Origin: an uncultured Clostridia bacterium
Lineage (GTDB): Bacteria > Bacillota > Clostridia > TANB77 > CAG-508
Direction: 5' to 3'
Assembly (NCBI GenBank): GCA_947630155.1
Contig: CANRGM010000042.1
Coordinates: 1-9,135, forward strand
DNA length: 9,135 bases
Positions 1 to 7,087 of this stretch are shown one piece after another; position 1 is the stretch's first letter, and the number at the start of each line of letters is the position of its first letter. The notes under the pieces were generated by a model that was given only the letters and a program-made list of their open reading frames with translations, searched no databases and was not told where the DNA came from. Position numbers and translations under genes: made by a program.

Positions 1-681
1 TCTATTGTAAAATACCTTTACTCTAGAAATAAATATCCTGTAACCATAACACCTTCTACAGGTATATCAAAAGTCACAGGTTCAGGTGAATATTATTATG
101 AACAAGAAATCACAATCACAGCCGAAGTATTAGCTGGTTATACGTTTGATTGTTTGATAGATAATAATCAACAAAAATATAATGATTCAAAAATCACATT
201 AACACAGGGAACTACGAATATTTCTTTAACAGCAATTGCGAAAGCAAATACAAACACACCATATACTGTTGAACACTATAAAATGAATTTGGACGGTTCT
301 AGCTATGCTGAACCTGAAATTGAGCATTTAACCGGAACTACTGATGCCTCTGTAACACCTAACACAAGAACTTATGATGGTTTTACTGCTCCAGAAGCTA
401 AAACTATTACAATTGATGGAAATGGTCAATCTATTGTAAAATACCTTTACTCTAGAAATAAATATCCAGTAACCCTAACACCTTCTACAGGTATATCTAA
501 AGTCACAGGTTCAGGTGAATATTATTATGAACAAGAAATTACAATTACAGCCGAAGTACTAAATGGTTATACATTTGATTATTGGATAGATAATAATCAA
601 CAAAAATATAATGATTCAAAAGTTACATTAACACAAGGAACTACGAATATTTCTTTAACAGCTACTGCAAAAGCTAATGAG
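1..681 (+). repeat. In-frame tandem repeat, 429-bp period, inside the surface-protein gene
   Basis: The sequence starting at base 1 recurs at base 430, giving a 143-codon period. The overlap of about 250 bp (1-252 against 430-681) is about 92% identical by eye, with many changes at third codon positions. The second copy is followed by a different module (InlB B-repeat) instead of another MucBP-like segment, so the array ends here. Since the window opens inside a unit, more copies probably lie upstream. In the first copy the conserved Y-W of the repeat (seen in FDYWIDNN) is changed to C-L. Confidence 0.9.
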
Positions 682-3504
682 TACACAATTACATATAATA
701 CTAATGGTGGTACTGCAACTGTATCAGAACAGAAAGTTAAATTTGGTGAACAATTAACCCAACCAGAGAATCCAACTTATAAAGGTTACACATTTATTGG
801 ATGGTATATTGATGAAGAAGCCTCTACCCCATTTGACTTTAATACTACAATGCCTGCTAAAAACATTACACTTATAGCAAAATGGCAAGTCAACATTTAT
901 GAAATTATTTTCAATTCAAATGGTGGTCAAGGCACAATGAATAATCAGAAACTTACTTATAATAAATCAGCCAACCTGGATAATAACAAGTTTACTAGAA
1001 CTGGTTATACCTTTGCTGGTTGGAGCGATACAGAAAATGGCCCTGTTAAATATGAAGATAACACTCAAGTTACAAATTTAATAGATTCCGGAAGTATAAA
1101 TTTGTATGCTGTATGGAATATAGTTACATATAATATTACATATGATTTGGCTGATGGTACATTAAGCAAAGATAATCCAACTACCTACACCATCGAAACT
1201 GAAAACATTATACTAAATAGTCCTCAAAAAGAAGGTTATAAATTTAAAGATTGGATTGTTAATAATGGTGCTGTTCTAGAAAATAACACTATACCTAAAG
1301 GAACAAGTGGTAACCTATCTCTAAAAGCTGAATATTTATTAGATAAAACAGTTACAGTTATATTTAATTCTAATAACGATTTAAATAAAACTGCACAACA
1401 AACAATAGACTTTAATTATGATACAAAATTAAATGTAAAACCAATCGAATTAGCTAAATCATATACTATTACATATAATTATAACTATCCTGAAAAAGAT
1501 ACAGAGGTTATTACAGAATATGATAAATTCTTGGGTTGGACAGCAGTAATAAATGGAGATGTTATCTATAATGATGGAGACAAGCTAACAGACGACGTAA
1601 AAAATGGAGATATTATCAATTTATATGCTAAATGGGAAAAACCAATAATAAACTTAAAACAAGCTACAAGAAAAAATTATCAATTTGAAGGATGGAGTAC
1701 CTCTTCAGATTCATCAAATATCATTTTACCAGAAAATTATCCATTAACCGATAACCTTTCTTTAACTGCTATTTGGCATGAAATACCTAAAATAAAATAC
1801 ATATCATTTGACATAAAATATAAGGAGAACAGCAACTATGAAGATACAGTTGGAATTGGAGATAATAGTTTTTATTTAAAAATTCCAAATGTAGGTATAT
1901 GTAATGGATATTCACTTAATATTACTACAACTATTCCAATTACTTTGGGAAAAGAGGATAAAAGAGACCCTAAATATAAAGATATAAAAGCAGATAAAAT
2001 TTCTGAAGATGGTAAGAGCGGTACAGTATATTTATCTTACAGTAGAAATTTAAGTACAAATATAAGTAGTACAGATAATATAAATTGGAAAAATCCTCAA
2101 ACAACAATTGGTGCTTTACGAATGGTAGACGCTTCAGCTTTTAAGGAGATACTATCATCTCCCGATACTCCTCCATTAGGTATACAGAAAGGTTTTGGAA
2201 TAAGCTCAGAGGGAATAGAAACTCCTCATTATGTGACTAATTCAATTATAACAGCTCAAAATACATTTGTATTTTTCAAAGAAGAAGGCGCACCTGATAT
2301 TAATGTAAAATTTGTTAATGGTTCGAAAGATATATTAAACATGAAAATTCCACAAGGATCTTTAGTACCTAATATTGGTCCATATACTATAGATAACTAT
2401 AATTTCGTTAATTGGTATTCTGATAGCAGTTTTAAAAAAGAATTTGATTTTACAGCACCTATATATAACGATATCACTATATATGCAAAATACACTAGCA
2501 AAAGTATAAAAACTGATTGGTACTATAATAACCCAAATGCAACTTCATTTACTATTAACTCAGCAAATGATTTAAAAGGATTAGCATCTTTAGTAAACAC
2601 ATCAAATATTAATTTTAGTGGAAAAACCATAAAACTTGGTAATAATATCGACTTAGCAAATGAAGAATGGACTCCTATTAGTAATTTCAAAGGAACATTT
2701 GATGGAAATTATCATACAATATCTAATTTAAAAATATCTGAAGCAATGATTAAAGATAACCTTGGTTTATTTGGTACACTTACAAATGCTAAAATAGTAA
2801 ATTTAAAATTTAATAATGTAAATATAAGTACAACTACAGCTAATAATATAGGAACTGTTGCGGGTATAAGTAATAACTCTACTTTAGAAAGAATTTCAGT
2901 AAATAACCTTTCTCTAACAGGACTATATAAAATAGGAGGAATCGTCGGTATTGCTAATGGTGGAACTATCTCCGAATGTTCTACAAATGGTACTATAAGT
3001 GTATGGGCAAAAGGTGATACAACTCTGACTATAGACCATATATCATTAGGTGGAATTTTAGGAACTTCAACTGGAAAAATATCACTTTTAAACTTGTATT
3101 CAGGAGTAGCTATAAAAGCGACAAGTTCTACTGGAGCAAGTGTTTATGACTATTTCCACGTTGGTGGTATAATTGGATCATATGCAAACTCAACTAATTT
3201 GTTAACTATGAAATATGTATTATTTACTGGAACTTTTAGATTTGTTCCACATCCTGGTGGTATATACTGCTGTATTAGTCCTGCTTTAACGGACACACGA
3301 CGCAAACATAATTCTTTTGATAATGATTCTGGTAAAAATAAATCTACATGGTTCTATGATGACAGTGTCGCAGGAATATATTCTTCCAATGGAACAAGAA
3401 AAGGTGAGGCAGATTTATATAAGCCTACCACCTACTCTGATTGGGATACAAAAATATGGAACATACAAAAAGGCGCATACGCTTCTTTGAAATGGTTGAA
3501 ATAA
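1..3504 (+). CDS. Large repeat-rich surface protein (InlB B-repeats + GLUG region), 5'-truncated by window edge
   Basis: Partial gene, open from the first base with no start needed; the TTG at 154 is internal to a repeat. 1167 residues are visible. The modules, in order by nucleotide, are: divergent InlB-type repeat (about 37-252), a MucBP-like segment starting YTVEHYKMNLDG (262-462), a second copy of the divergent repeat (463-681), and Listeria-Bacteroides (Flg_new/InlB B) repeats at about 679-894, 895-1122, 1123-1347 and a degenerate 1348-1641. These show the family pattern of Y-x-I-x-[YF]-N-x-N-G-G, G-Y-x-F-x-G-W and a final [LI]-x-A-x-W. A truncated copy lies at 1642-1782, a unique region at 1783-2295, another B-repeat at 2296-2505, and a GLUG-type region at 2506-3501 (NLGLFG, IGGIVG and HVGGIIG turns). 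The last residues (WNIQKGAYASLKW) match the usual end of GLUG proteins. Such proteins are extracellular and often adhesive. No C-terminal sorting signal, membrane helix or dockerin is visible, so any anchor must lie upstream of the window. The function is inferred from domains only. Confidence 0.85.
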   Translation, partial: SIVKYLYSRNKYPVTITPSTGISKVTGSGEYYYEQEITITAEVLAGYTFDCLIDNNQQKYNDSKITLTQGTTNISLTAIAKANTNTPYTVEHYKMNLDGSSYAEPEIEHLTGTTDASVTPNTRTYDGFTAPEAKTITIDGNGQSIVKYLYSRNKYPVTLTPSTGISKVTGSGEYYYEQEITITAEVLNGYTFDYWIDNNQQKYNDSKVTLTQGTTNISLTATAKANEYTITYNTNGGTATVSEQKVKFGEQLTQPENPTYKGYTFIGWYIDEEASTPFDFNTTMPAKNITLIAKWQVNIYEIIFNSNGGQGTMNNQKLTYNKSANLDNNKFTRTGYTFAGWSDTENGPVKYEDNTQVTNLIDSGSINLYAVWNIVTYNITYDLADGTLSKDNPTTYTIETENIILNSPQKEGYKFKDWIVNNGAVLENNTIPKGTSGNLSLKAEYLLDKTVTVIFNSNNDLNKTAQQTIDFNYDTKLNVKPIELAKSYTITYNYNYPEKDTEVITEYDKFLGWTAVINGDVIYNDGDKLTDDVKNGDIINLYAKWEKPIINLKQATRKNYQFEGWSTSSDSSNIILPENYPLTDNLSLTAIWHEIPKIKYISFDIKYKENSNYEDTVGIGDNSFYLKIPNVGICNGYSLNITTTIPITLGKEDKRDPKYKDIKADKISEDGKSGTVYLSYSRNLSTNISSTDNINWKNPQTTIGALRMVDASAFKEILSSPDTPPLGIQKGFGISSEGIETPHYVTNSIITAQNTFVFFKEEGAPDINVKFVNGSKDILNMKIPQGSLVPNIGPYTIDNYNFVNWYSDSSFKKEFDFTAPIYNDITIYAKYTSKSIKTDWYYNNPNATSFTINSANDLKGLASLVNTSNINFSGKTIKLGNNIDLANEEWTPISNFKGTFDGNYHTISNLKISEAMIKDNLGLFGTLTNAKIVNLKFNNVNISTTTANNIGTVAGISNNSTLERISVNNLSLTGLYKIGGIVGIANGGTISECSTNGTISVWAKGDTTLTIDHISLGGILGTSTGKISLLNLYSGVAIKATSSTGASVYDYFHVGGIIGSYANSTNLLTMKYVLFTGTFRFVPHPGGIYCCISPALTDTRRKHNSFDNDSGKNKSTWFYDDSVAGIYSSNGTRKGEADLYKPTTYSDWDTKIWNIQKGAYASLKWLK

Positions 3505-3510
3505 TTAGGA

Positions 3511-3545
3511 GAGTACAAATCTTTAAGATTTGTACTCCTTTATTT
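3511..3545 (+). terminator. Intrinsic terminator of the surface-protein gene
   Basis: A perfect 12-bp stem (gagtacaaatct, 3511-3522, with agatttgtactc, 3526-3537) and a 3-nt loop is followed by a T-rich tail (ctttatttta). It starts 6 bases after the stop codon. It separates the surface-protein gene from the sortase operon. Confidence 0.9.
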
Positions 3546-3597
3546 TATAGCCTATAATTTTCGATCTAAATAAATTAAATTTTTGTTTAGGAAATTA

Positions 3598-3626
3598 TTG
3601 ACAACCAATCCAATTACTAGTATAAT
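3598..3626 (+). promoter_or_regulatory. Consensus sigma-A promoter of the sortase/cohesin/dockerin operon
   Basis: TTGACA at 3598-3603 and TATAAT at 3621-3626 are separated by exactly 17 bases, so both hexamers and the spacing are at consensus. The start of transcription should be near 3633, leaving a leader of about 220 nt before the sortase start. Full consensus in both boxes suggests strong transcription unless the leader or a repressor limits it. Confidence 0.88.
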
Positions 3627-3632
3627 TAATTG

Positions 3633-3852
3633 AAAGAGTAAAGGATATTTCTTTTTAACAATAACCGCAATTATCGTATATACTATACGTTTTATGACTT
3701 TATAAAGTAAACACTTTTTTATTTACAATGTATTTTATATATTTATTTTAATTGTTTTTATGTCATACTTTAATTATGTAATATTCTTTGCTAAATTTTA
3801 AGTATATTAGTTATATATGGTAACTTGTAGGAGGTGAATGGAGGAAAAGTAA
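3633..3852 (+). promoter_or_regulatory. Long A+T-rich leader with small palindromes, no recognised riboswitch
   Basis: About 220 nt lie between the predicted transcription start and the sortase start, with no open frame of note. Two short inverted repeats are visible: cgtata-tac-tatacg at 3675-3689 and the perfect 12-mer actttataaagt at 3697-3708. Either could be an operator for a dimeric regulator or a weak hairpin. I see no motif of a known riboswitch class and no terminator-like stem with a T-run inside the leader. Confidence 0.45.
3829..3852 (+). promoter_or_regulatory. Double Shine-Dalgarno and 4-codon in-frame upstream reading frame before the sortase
   Basis: AGGAGGTGA at 3829-3837 is followed by GGAGG at 3840-3844. 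The second lies 8 bases before the GTG at 3853 and decides the sortase start. An ATG at 3838 reads Met-Glu-Glu-Lys-stop and ends at 3852, immediately before the GTG and in the same frame. The ATG lies too close to the first Shine-Dalgarno for efficient use, so this may be chance, or an old start lost to a stop codon. Confidence 0.5.
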
Positions 3853-4551
3853 GTGGAAAATGAAAAAAAAAAAATTACAGAAAACTCACCTAAAAATGAG
3901 GGAAAACATTTTAAACATGATAGGAAAAATCTTATAATTACTATCATAAGCATTAGTGTAATTGTTTTAATCATTTTTTTATTAATATGGCAATACCTAT
4001 CAATGAGACAACCACCTATTCAATACGAATTCAAAGATGAAAATGTTTCAACAAATATTTCAAATGCTGATGATTCAGATGATATTATTGGAGTACAAAT
4101 TTTAGAACCTCAGTATAACGATGAAATTGTAGATGTTAGCGATTTCCCAGATAAAATTAATAATTATGATGTTGTTGGGAAAATTGTAATAGATAAGATT
4201 AATATTACAAGCTACATTTTAGGCGAAACATCAGACGACTCCCTTAAATACGGAGTAACAAAATTTTATGGACCAGAAATTAATACTTATGGAAACTATT
4301 GCATTACTGGTCATAATTATAAAAAAGTATTCGGACCTTTATATAATCTACATGTAGGTGATACATTTTATTTAGTTGGAAAAGATGGAAGAAAAGTAAC
4401 TTATGAAATAACTGAAATACTTCCTTCAGTAAAAGCCGATGACATGAGCCATATAGAACAAAATACTGATAACAAAAGAAAAGTTACACTAATTACTTGT
4501 ACTATGAGCGGTATTACAAGATACCTTGTAAAAGCCGAAGAAAAAATTTAA
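3853..4551 (+). CDS. Membrane-anchored sortase (class D/E-like transpeptidase)
   Basis: The protein is 232 residues. A lysine-rich cytoplasmic N-terminus is followed by one membrane helix at about 27-49 and an extracellular sortase domain at about 105-230, giving type II topology. The catalytic set is present: His154 in TGHN, Cys216 in TLITC, and Arg223 in SGITRYLVKA. FGPLYNLHVGD (160-170) is the usual sortase segment after the His. Sortases cleave a C-terminal sorting motif between Thr and Gly and join the protein to peptidoglycan or to a pilin. The start is GTG at 3853, because an in-frame TAA lies directly upstream and GGAGG sits 8 bases before it. An ATG at 3860 is in another frame. Codons 4-8 contain an A12 run (3863-3874). 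It is the first gene of the operon, 14 bases ahead of the cohesin-like gene, whose YAKTG tail is its probable substrate. The subclass is a guess from sequence style and substrate motif. Confidence 0.93.
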   Translation: MENEKKKITENSPKNEGKHFKHDRKNLIITIISISVIVLIIFLLIWQYLSMRQPPIQYEFKDENVSTNISNADDSDDIIGVQILEPQYNDEIVDVSDFPDKINNYDVVGKIVIDKINITSYILGETSDDSLKYGVTKFYGPEINTYGNYCITGHNYKKVFGPLYNLHVGDTFYLVGKDGRKVTYEITEILPSVKADDMSHIEQNTDNKRKVTLITCTMSGITRYLVKAEEKI

Positions 4552-4565
4552 GGAGGAATTTTAAA

Positions 4566-5183
4566 ATGAAAAAAACACTTATAATGACAATTATTATAGC
4601 AATAATGCTATCAATCGCATCAGTAGTAAATGCTGCTACTTTATCAACAAATTCAAGTAAGGTTACAAACGAAGAAAACGTTGTTGTAACAGTTAATTTA
4701 GGAGATGAAATGACTTCTGGTGATTTTACATTAGCATATGATAACAAAGTATTCGAATTCGTAAGCGCTGTTAGCGATACTAAAACACCATTAGATTTAA
4801 CAGATGTATCTACAGGAAAAAGAATTATGTTCTATCAAGGAACAGTTAATACAGTTACAGTTACTTTAAAACCTATTGTTGAAACTGCTGATAGCAAATC
4901 AATTTCTTTCGTACCAACAATGTTTTCTGATTTAGATTACAATGAAGTTACTTTGGATGAGAAATCAACAACAGTATCAGTAGTAGCTCCTACACCAACA
5001 GCTACTCCAACAGCTACACCTACAGCTACAACTACTCCTACACAAAAACCTACAGCTAAACCTACTCCTACACAAAAACCTACAACATATGCAAAAACAG
5101 GTGCTAACTACATAGCAATATCTATGGGATTAGTAATATTAATTATAGCAGGAATAGTTACTATAAAAAGATATCAAAAATAA
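4566..5183 (+). CDS. Cohesin-like surface protein with Pro/Thr stalk and sortase signal
   Basis: The protein is 205 residues. The start is ATG at 4566, with AGGAGG at 4551-4556 overlapping the last base of the sortase stop. A longer reading from 4497 would overlap the sortase by 55 bases and has no ribosome site. The domains are: signal peptide 1-23 (cleavage likely at VNA-A); beta-rich cohesin-like domain about 27-140, with the typical VTVNLG and the F-x-L-x-YDNKVFEFVSA stretch (54-68); a Thr/Pro/Lys stalk 142-174; YAKTG at 175-179; a hydrophobic helix about 183-200; and a basic KRYQK tail. The last three elements form a cell-wall sorting signal, although YAKTG departs from LPXTG. The likely role is a wall-anchored receptor for a dockerin, perhaps the product of the next gene. 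The cohesin call rests on pattern; a related carbohydrate-binding or other Ig-like fold is possible. Confidence 0.82.
   Translation: MKKTLIMTIIIAIMLSIASVVNAATLSTNSSKVTNEENVVVTVNLGDEMTSGDFTLAYDNKVFEFVSAVSDTKTPLDLTDVSTGKRIMFYQGTVNTVTVTLKPIVETADSKSISFVPTMFSDLDYNEVTLDEKSTTVSVVAPTPTATPTATPTATTTPTQKPTAKPTPTQKPTTYAKTGANYIAISMGLVILIIAGIVTIKRYQK
5032..5084 (+). repeat. Exact 23-bp direct repeat, 30-bp period, encoding the Pro/Thr stalk
   Basis: The bases at 5032-5054 recur exactly at 5062-5084. They encode the TPTQKPT units of the stalk. Shorter cctaca/acagct repeats run from about 4990. Such DNA can lengthen or shorten by slippage in steps of ten residues, which would change the stalk length without breaking the frame. 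Confidence 0.85.
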
Positions 5184-5204
5184 TTTTTTAAGGGGGAAAA
5201 TATT

Positions 5205-6320
5205 TTGAATAAGAAAAGATTATTATTATCAACAGCAATTACAGCTACTATGTTAGTATCTGGGATTGCAATGCCAATATCATTGGCTACAACAGAAGCT
5301 GATGCTAACAACAACACAGCTACATTACAATTAAATGGTAATGCTTATACTATTACAATTGCATTACCAAAAATATCACAAGAACAAGCTGATAACTCTG
5401 AATATCCAACATTAACAAAAAGTCGTCTTGAAGATATTATAAAAGAAAAATTTGCTGATTCAAACCTTACTATAAGTTCTGACAAAACAGAATTTGGTAC
5501 AGGTGATATAGTAACAGTAAATGATAAAAAATCTACAATTGTTTTATTAGGTGATATAAATTCAAATGGAAAAGTTGATGTAACAGATGCTGCTATAGCA
5601 TTTAATTCTTATAAATATAATACTACTGATCAATTATCTGATTTAAAACAAACAGCTGGTGATTATATAAACAATGGTACAATAGATACTGCTGATGCAG
5701 CTGCTATCTTTAGTACTGCAAAAGGAGAATTTGATAAATATTTTCAAGTTAAATTACCTGATAATACTGTTATTGTTTTAGATGCTGATGTTACAGAAGC
5801 TGTTGAACTTCTTGATACAGAACTATATACTCCAACAATAAAAGAAGAAGAAGGTAAAACAGTAATTAACTTAGCTGTAAATGCAAAAGATACTAATGGT
5901 GATGAATTATATGTTATTGATGCATTTAATGATATAGTAGATGCTTTCTTAGGAGACAATGCTGAATCTTTACGTGATGATGCAATTGAAGCATATGAAA
6001 ATAATGCAATAGACGAAATAACTATTACATTTGGAGATACAACAAAAAAATATTCAGATATTATAAAAGATGAGACCTTAAAAAAGAAGTTAGACGATGC
6101 AATTAAAAATGATAATCCAACTGAATTAAAAAATTTACTAAAACAAGAAATTGGTGCTGATCGTATTGAAAGTTGGAAAAAAATGCCAATAACAGATTTG
6201 ATTGAAAAATCAAAAATAGAAATAAATGTTAAACTTAAAGAAACTTCTAACTTGTCTTTTAACTCTGAAACAGAAAAAACATATATTATAGATTTTGTTA
6301 AAGATTTAGTACAAGAATAA
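5205..6320 (+). CDS. Secreted dockerin-containing protein of unknown function
   Basis: The protein is 371 residues. The start is TTG at 5205, with AGGGGG at 5191-5196 (8-base spacing). The signal peptide is KKR followed by a hydrophobic stretch to about residue 28, with cleavage near SLA-T or ADA-N. Residues 36-105 form a small domain of unknown type. Residues 115-175 look like a type I dockerin with two F-hand repeats. The first, D117-I-N119-S-N121-G-K-V-D125-V-T-D128, keeps the usual calcium ligands. The second, D153-Y-I-N-N157-G-T-I-D161-T-A-D164, has Ile at the third loop position in place of Asn or Asp. Residues 180-371 are acidic and partly helical and match no family I recognise; there is no catalytic motif. 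The gene lies 21 bases after the cohesin-like gene in the same operon, which suggests its dockerin binds that cohesin at the cell surface. The dockerin sits in the middle of the protein, whereas in cellulosomal enzymes it is usually terminal. Confidence 0.8.
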   Translation: MNKKRLLLSTAITATMLVSGIAMPISLATTEADANNNTATLQLNGNAYTITIALPKISQEQADNSEYPTLTKSRLEDIIKEKFADSNLTISSDKTEFGTGDIVTVNDKKSTIVLLGDINSNGKVDVTDAAIAFNSYKYNTTDQLSDLKQTAGDYINNGTIDTADAAAIFSTAKGEFDKYFQVKLPDNTVIVLDADVTEAVELLDTELYTPTIKEEEGKTVINLAVNAKDTNGDELYVIDAFNDIVDAFLGDNAESLRDDAIEAYENNAIDEITITFGDTTKKYSDIIKDETLKKKLDDAIKNDNPTELKNLLKQEIGADRIESWKKMPITDLIEKSKIEINVKLKETSNLSFNSETEKTYIIDFVKDLVQE

Positions 6321-6376
6321 TTTATAATAAAAAAAGAAATATCACATTTATGTGATATTTCTTTTTTTATTATAAA
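6321..6376. terminator. Perfect 26-bp inverted repeat, probable bidirectional terminator
   Basis: Bases 6321-6346 are fully complementary to 6351-6376 around a 4-base loop (ttta). It begins directly after the dockerin-gene stop codon. The stem contains an A-run on the left and a T-run on the right, so a hairpin followed by U residues forms on either strand. It can end the sortase operon from the left and the convergent CorB-like gene, which stops at 6425, from the right. Confidence 0.93.
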
Positions 6377-6424
6377 ATTTTTTTATTTGCTATAATTTAC
6401 CTAAAATGCCTAAACAGTAATCAT

Positions 6425-7027
6425 CTATTTCTCTCTCCCAAACACTCTCAAAACATTCCCTACTATTCCAACTATCTCAGTAGAATTTCTCTGTGCAATG
6501 CCCTTTCCTATTGCTTTACCTCCTATTGTTAATGATGCAACAATCGCACTTACTATAAATTGTATATTAAAATCCAAATTCAAACTACTAGTTATCTTCA
6601 TTGCAATCAAAGCACTAATTGAACCACTTAATACTCCAGCTATATCCCCTATTACATCTGCGCATATATTTGATACTTTTGCTGAATTTTTTATAAGTTT
6701 TAGTGATGTTTTTGATCCAGCTATTTTCTTTGATGCTTTTGCGTGAAAATGTGCTTCTTTGGCAACTGTAACAGCTACACCTACTATGTCAAATATTATT
6801 CCTAAAAAAATTATTAAAATTAGTATTAGAATAGCTGGCAGAATTGATAAGTTACCTATTGCCGAAGTTGAAATAAATGAGAATATTATAGATAATATAA
6901 AACTTAATATAAAAACTGTTATAAACCACTTTAATTCTGATGATTCTTTTTTCGAATCCTTTTTTACATCTTTATTTGATACTTTTTTAGATAAATCTTT
7001 CGAGTCATTTTTTGATTCTGCTTTCAT
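6425..7027 (-). CDS. Small four-helix membrane protein, CNNM/'CorB-like' family
   Basis: The protein is 200 residues. A charged Lys/Ser/Asp N-terminus (1-32) precedes predicted membrane helices at about 34-57, 61-88, 121-146 and 153-175. The segment GIIFDIVGVAVTVAKEAHFHAKASKKIAGS (about 76-105, with FDIVGVAV and FHAKASKK as keys) and DVIGDIAGVLSGS (124-136) match a small Clostridial family often labelled 'Mg2+ and Co2+ transporter CorB'. That family resembles the CNNM/DUF21 membrane domain but lacks the CBS and CorC_HlyC domains. The label is inherited from homologues, and transport is not shown by the sequence. The start is ATG at 7027, with an in-frame TAA just upstream. AGAGGAGA (7048-7041) is the ribosome site, at a rather long 13-base spacing through an AT-repeat. 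A large structured RNA lies immediately upstream on the same strand. Confidence 0.72.
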   Translation of the reverse strand: MKAESKNDSKDLSKKVSNKDVKKDSKKESSELKWFITVFILSFILSIIFSFISTSAIGNLSILPAILILILIIFLGIIFDIVGVAVTVAKEAHFHAKASKKIAGSKTSLKLIKNSAKVSNICADVIGDIAGVLSGSISALIAMKITSSLNLDFNIQFIVSAIVASLTIGGKAIGKGIAQRNSTEIVGIVGNVLRVFGREK

Positions 7028-7057
7028 TTATATATATACTTCTCCTCTTACCTATTA

Positions 7058-7087
7058 TTTATATATGGTGGTAAAAACTTAAGTAAA
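7058..7087 (-). promoter_or_regulatory. Weak possible promoter for the CorB-like gene
   Basis: On the - strand, TTTACT (7087-7082) and TATAAA (7063-7058) are 18 bases apart, just upstream of the ribosome site at 7048-7041. The match is imperfect in an AT-rich stretch and overlaps the 3' end of the structured RNA. The gene could instead be read through from the promoter at 7670-7642. Confidence 0.25.

Noticed and set aside
154..156. TTG as the start of the large surface-protein gene
   Set aside because: The same frame is open back to base 1 and encodes the matching part of the repeat unit, so this codon is internal (it replaces a conserved Trp).
1..681. CRISPR or transposon origin for the repeats
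   Set aside because: The repeats are long, in frame and protein-coding; there are no spacers, terminal inverted repeats or transposase.
3860..3906. ATG at 3860 as the sortase start
   Set aside because: It is in a different frame from the sortase domain, which is read in frame from GTG at 3853.
4497..4565. N-terminal extension of the cohesin-like gene from an ATG at 4497
   Set aside because: It lies inside the sortase gene, lacks a ribosome site and would bury the signal peptide; AGGAGG at 4551 fits the ATG at 4566.
4514..4747. - strand open frame across the sortase/cohesin junction
   Set aside because: Antisense shadow covering two well-supported coding regions and their ribosome site; no ribosome site of its own.
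6498..7082. Two + strand open frames opposite the CorB-like gene
   Set aside because: They are antisense shadows of a membrane protein with clear family motifs, and have no ribosome sites.
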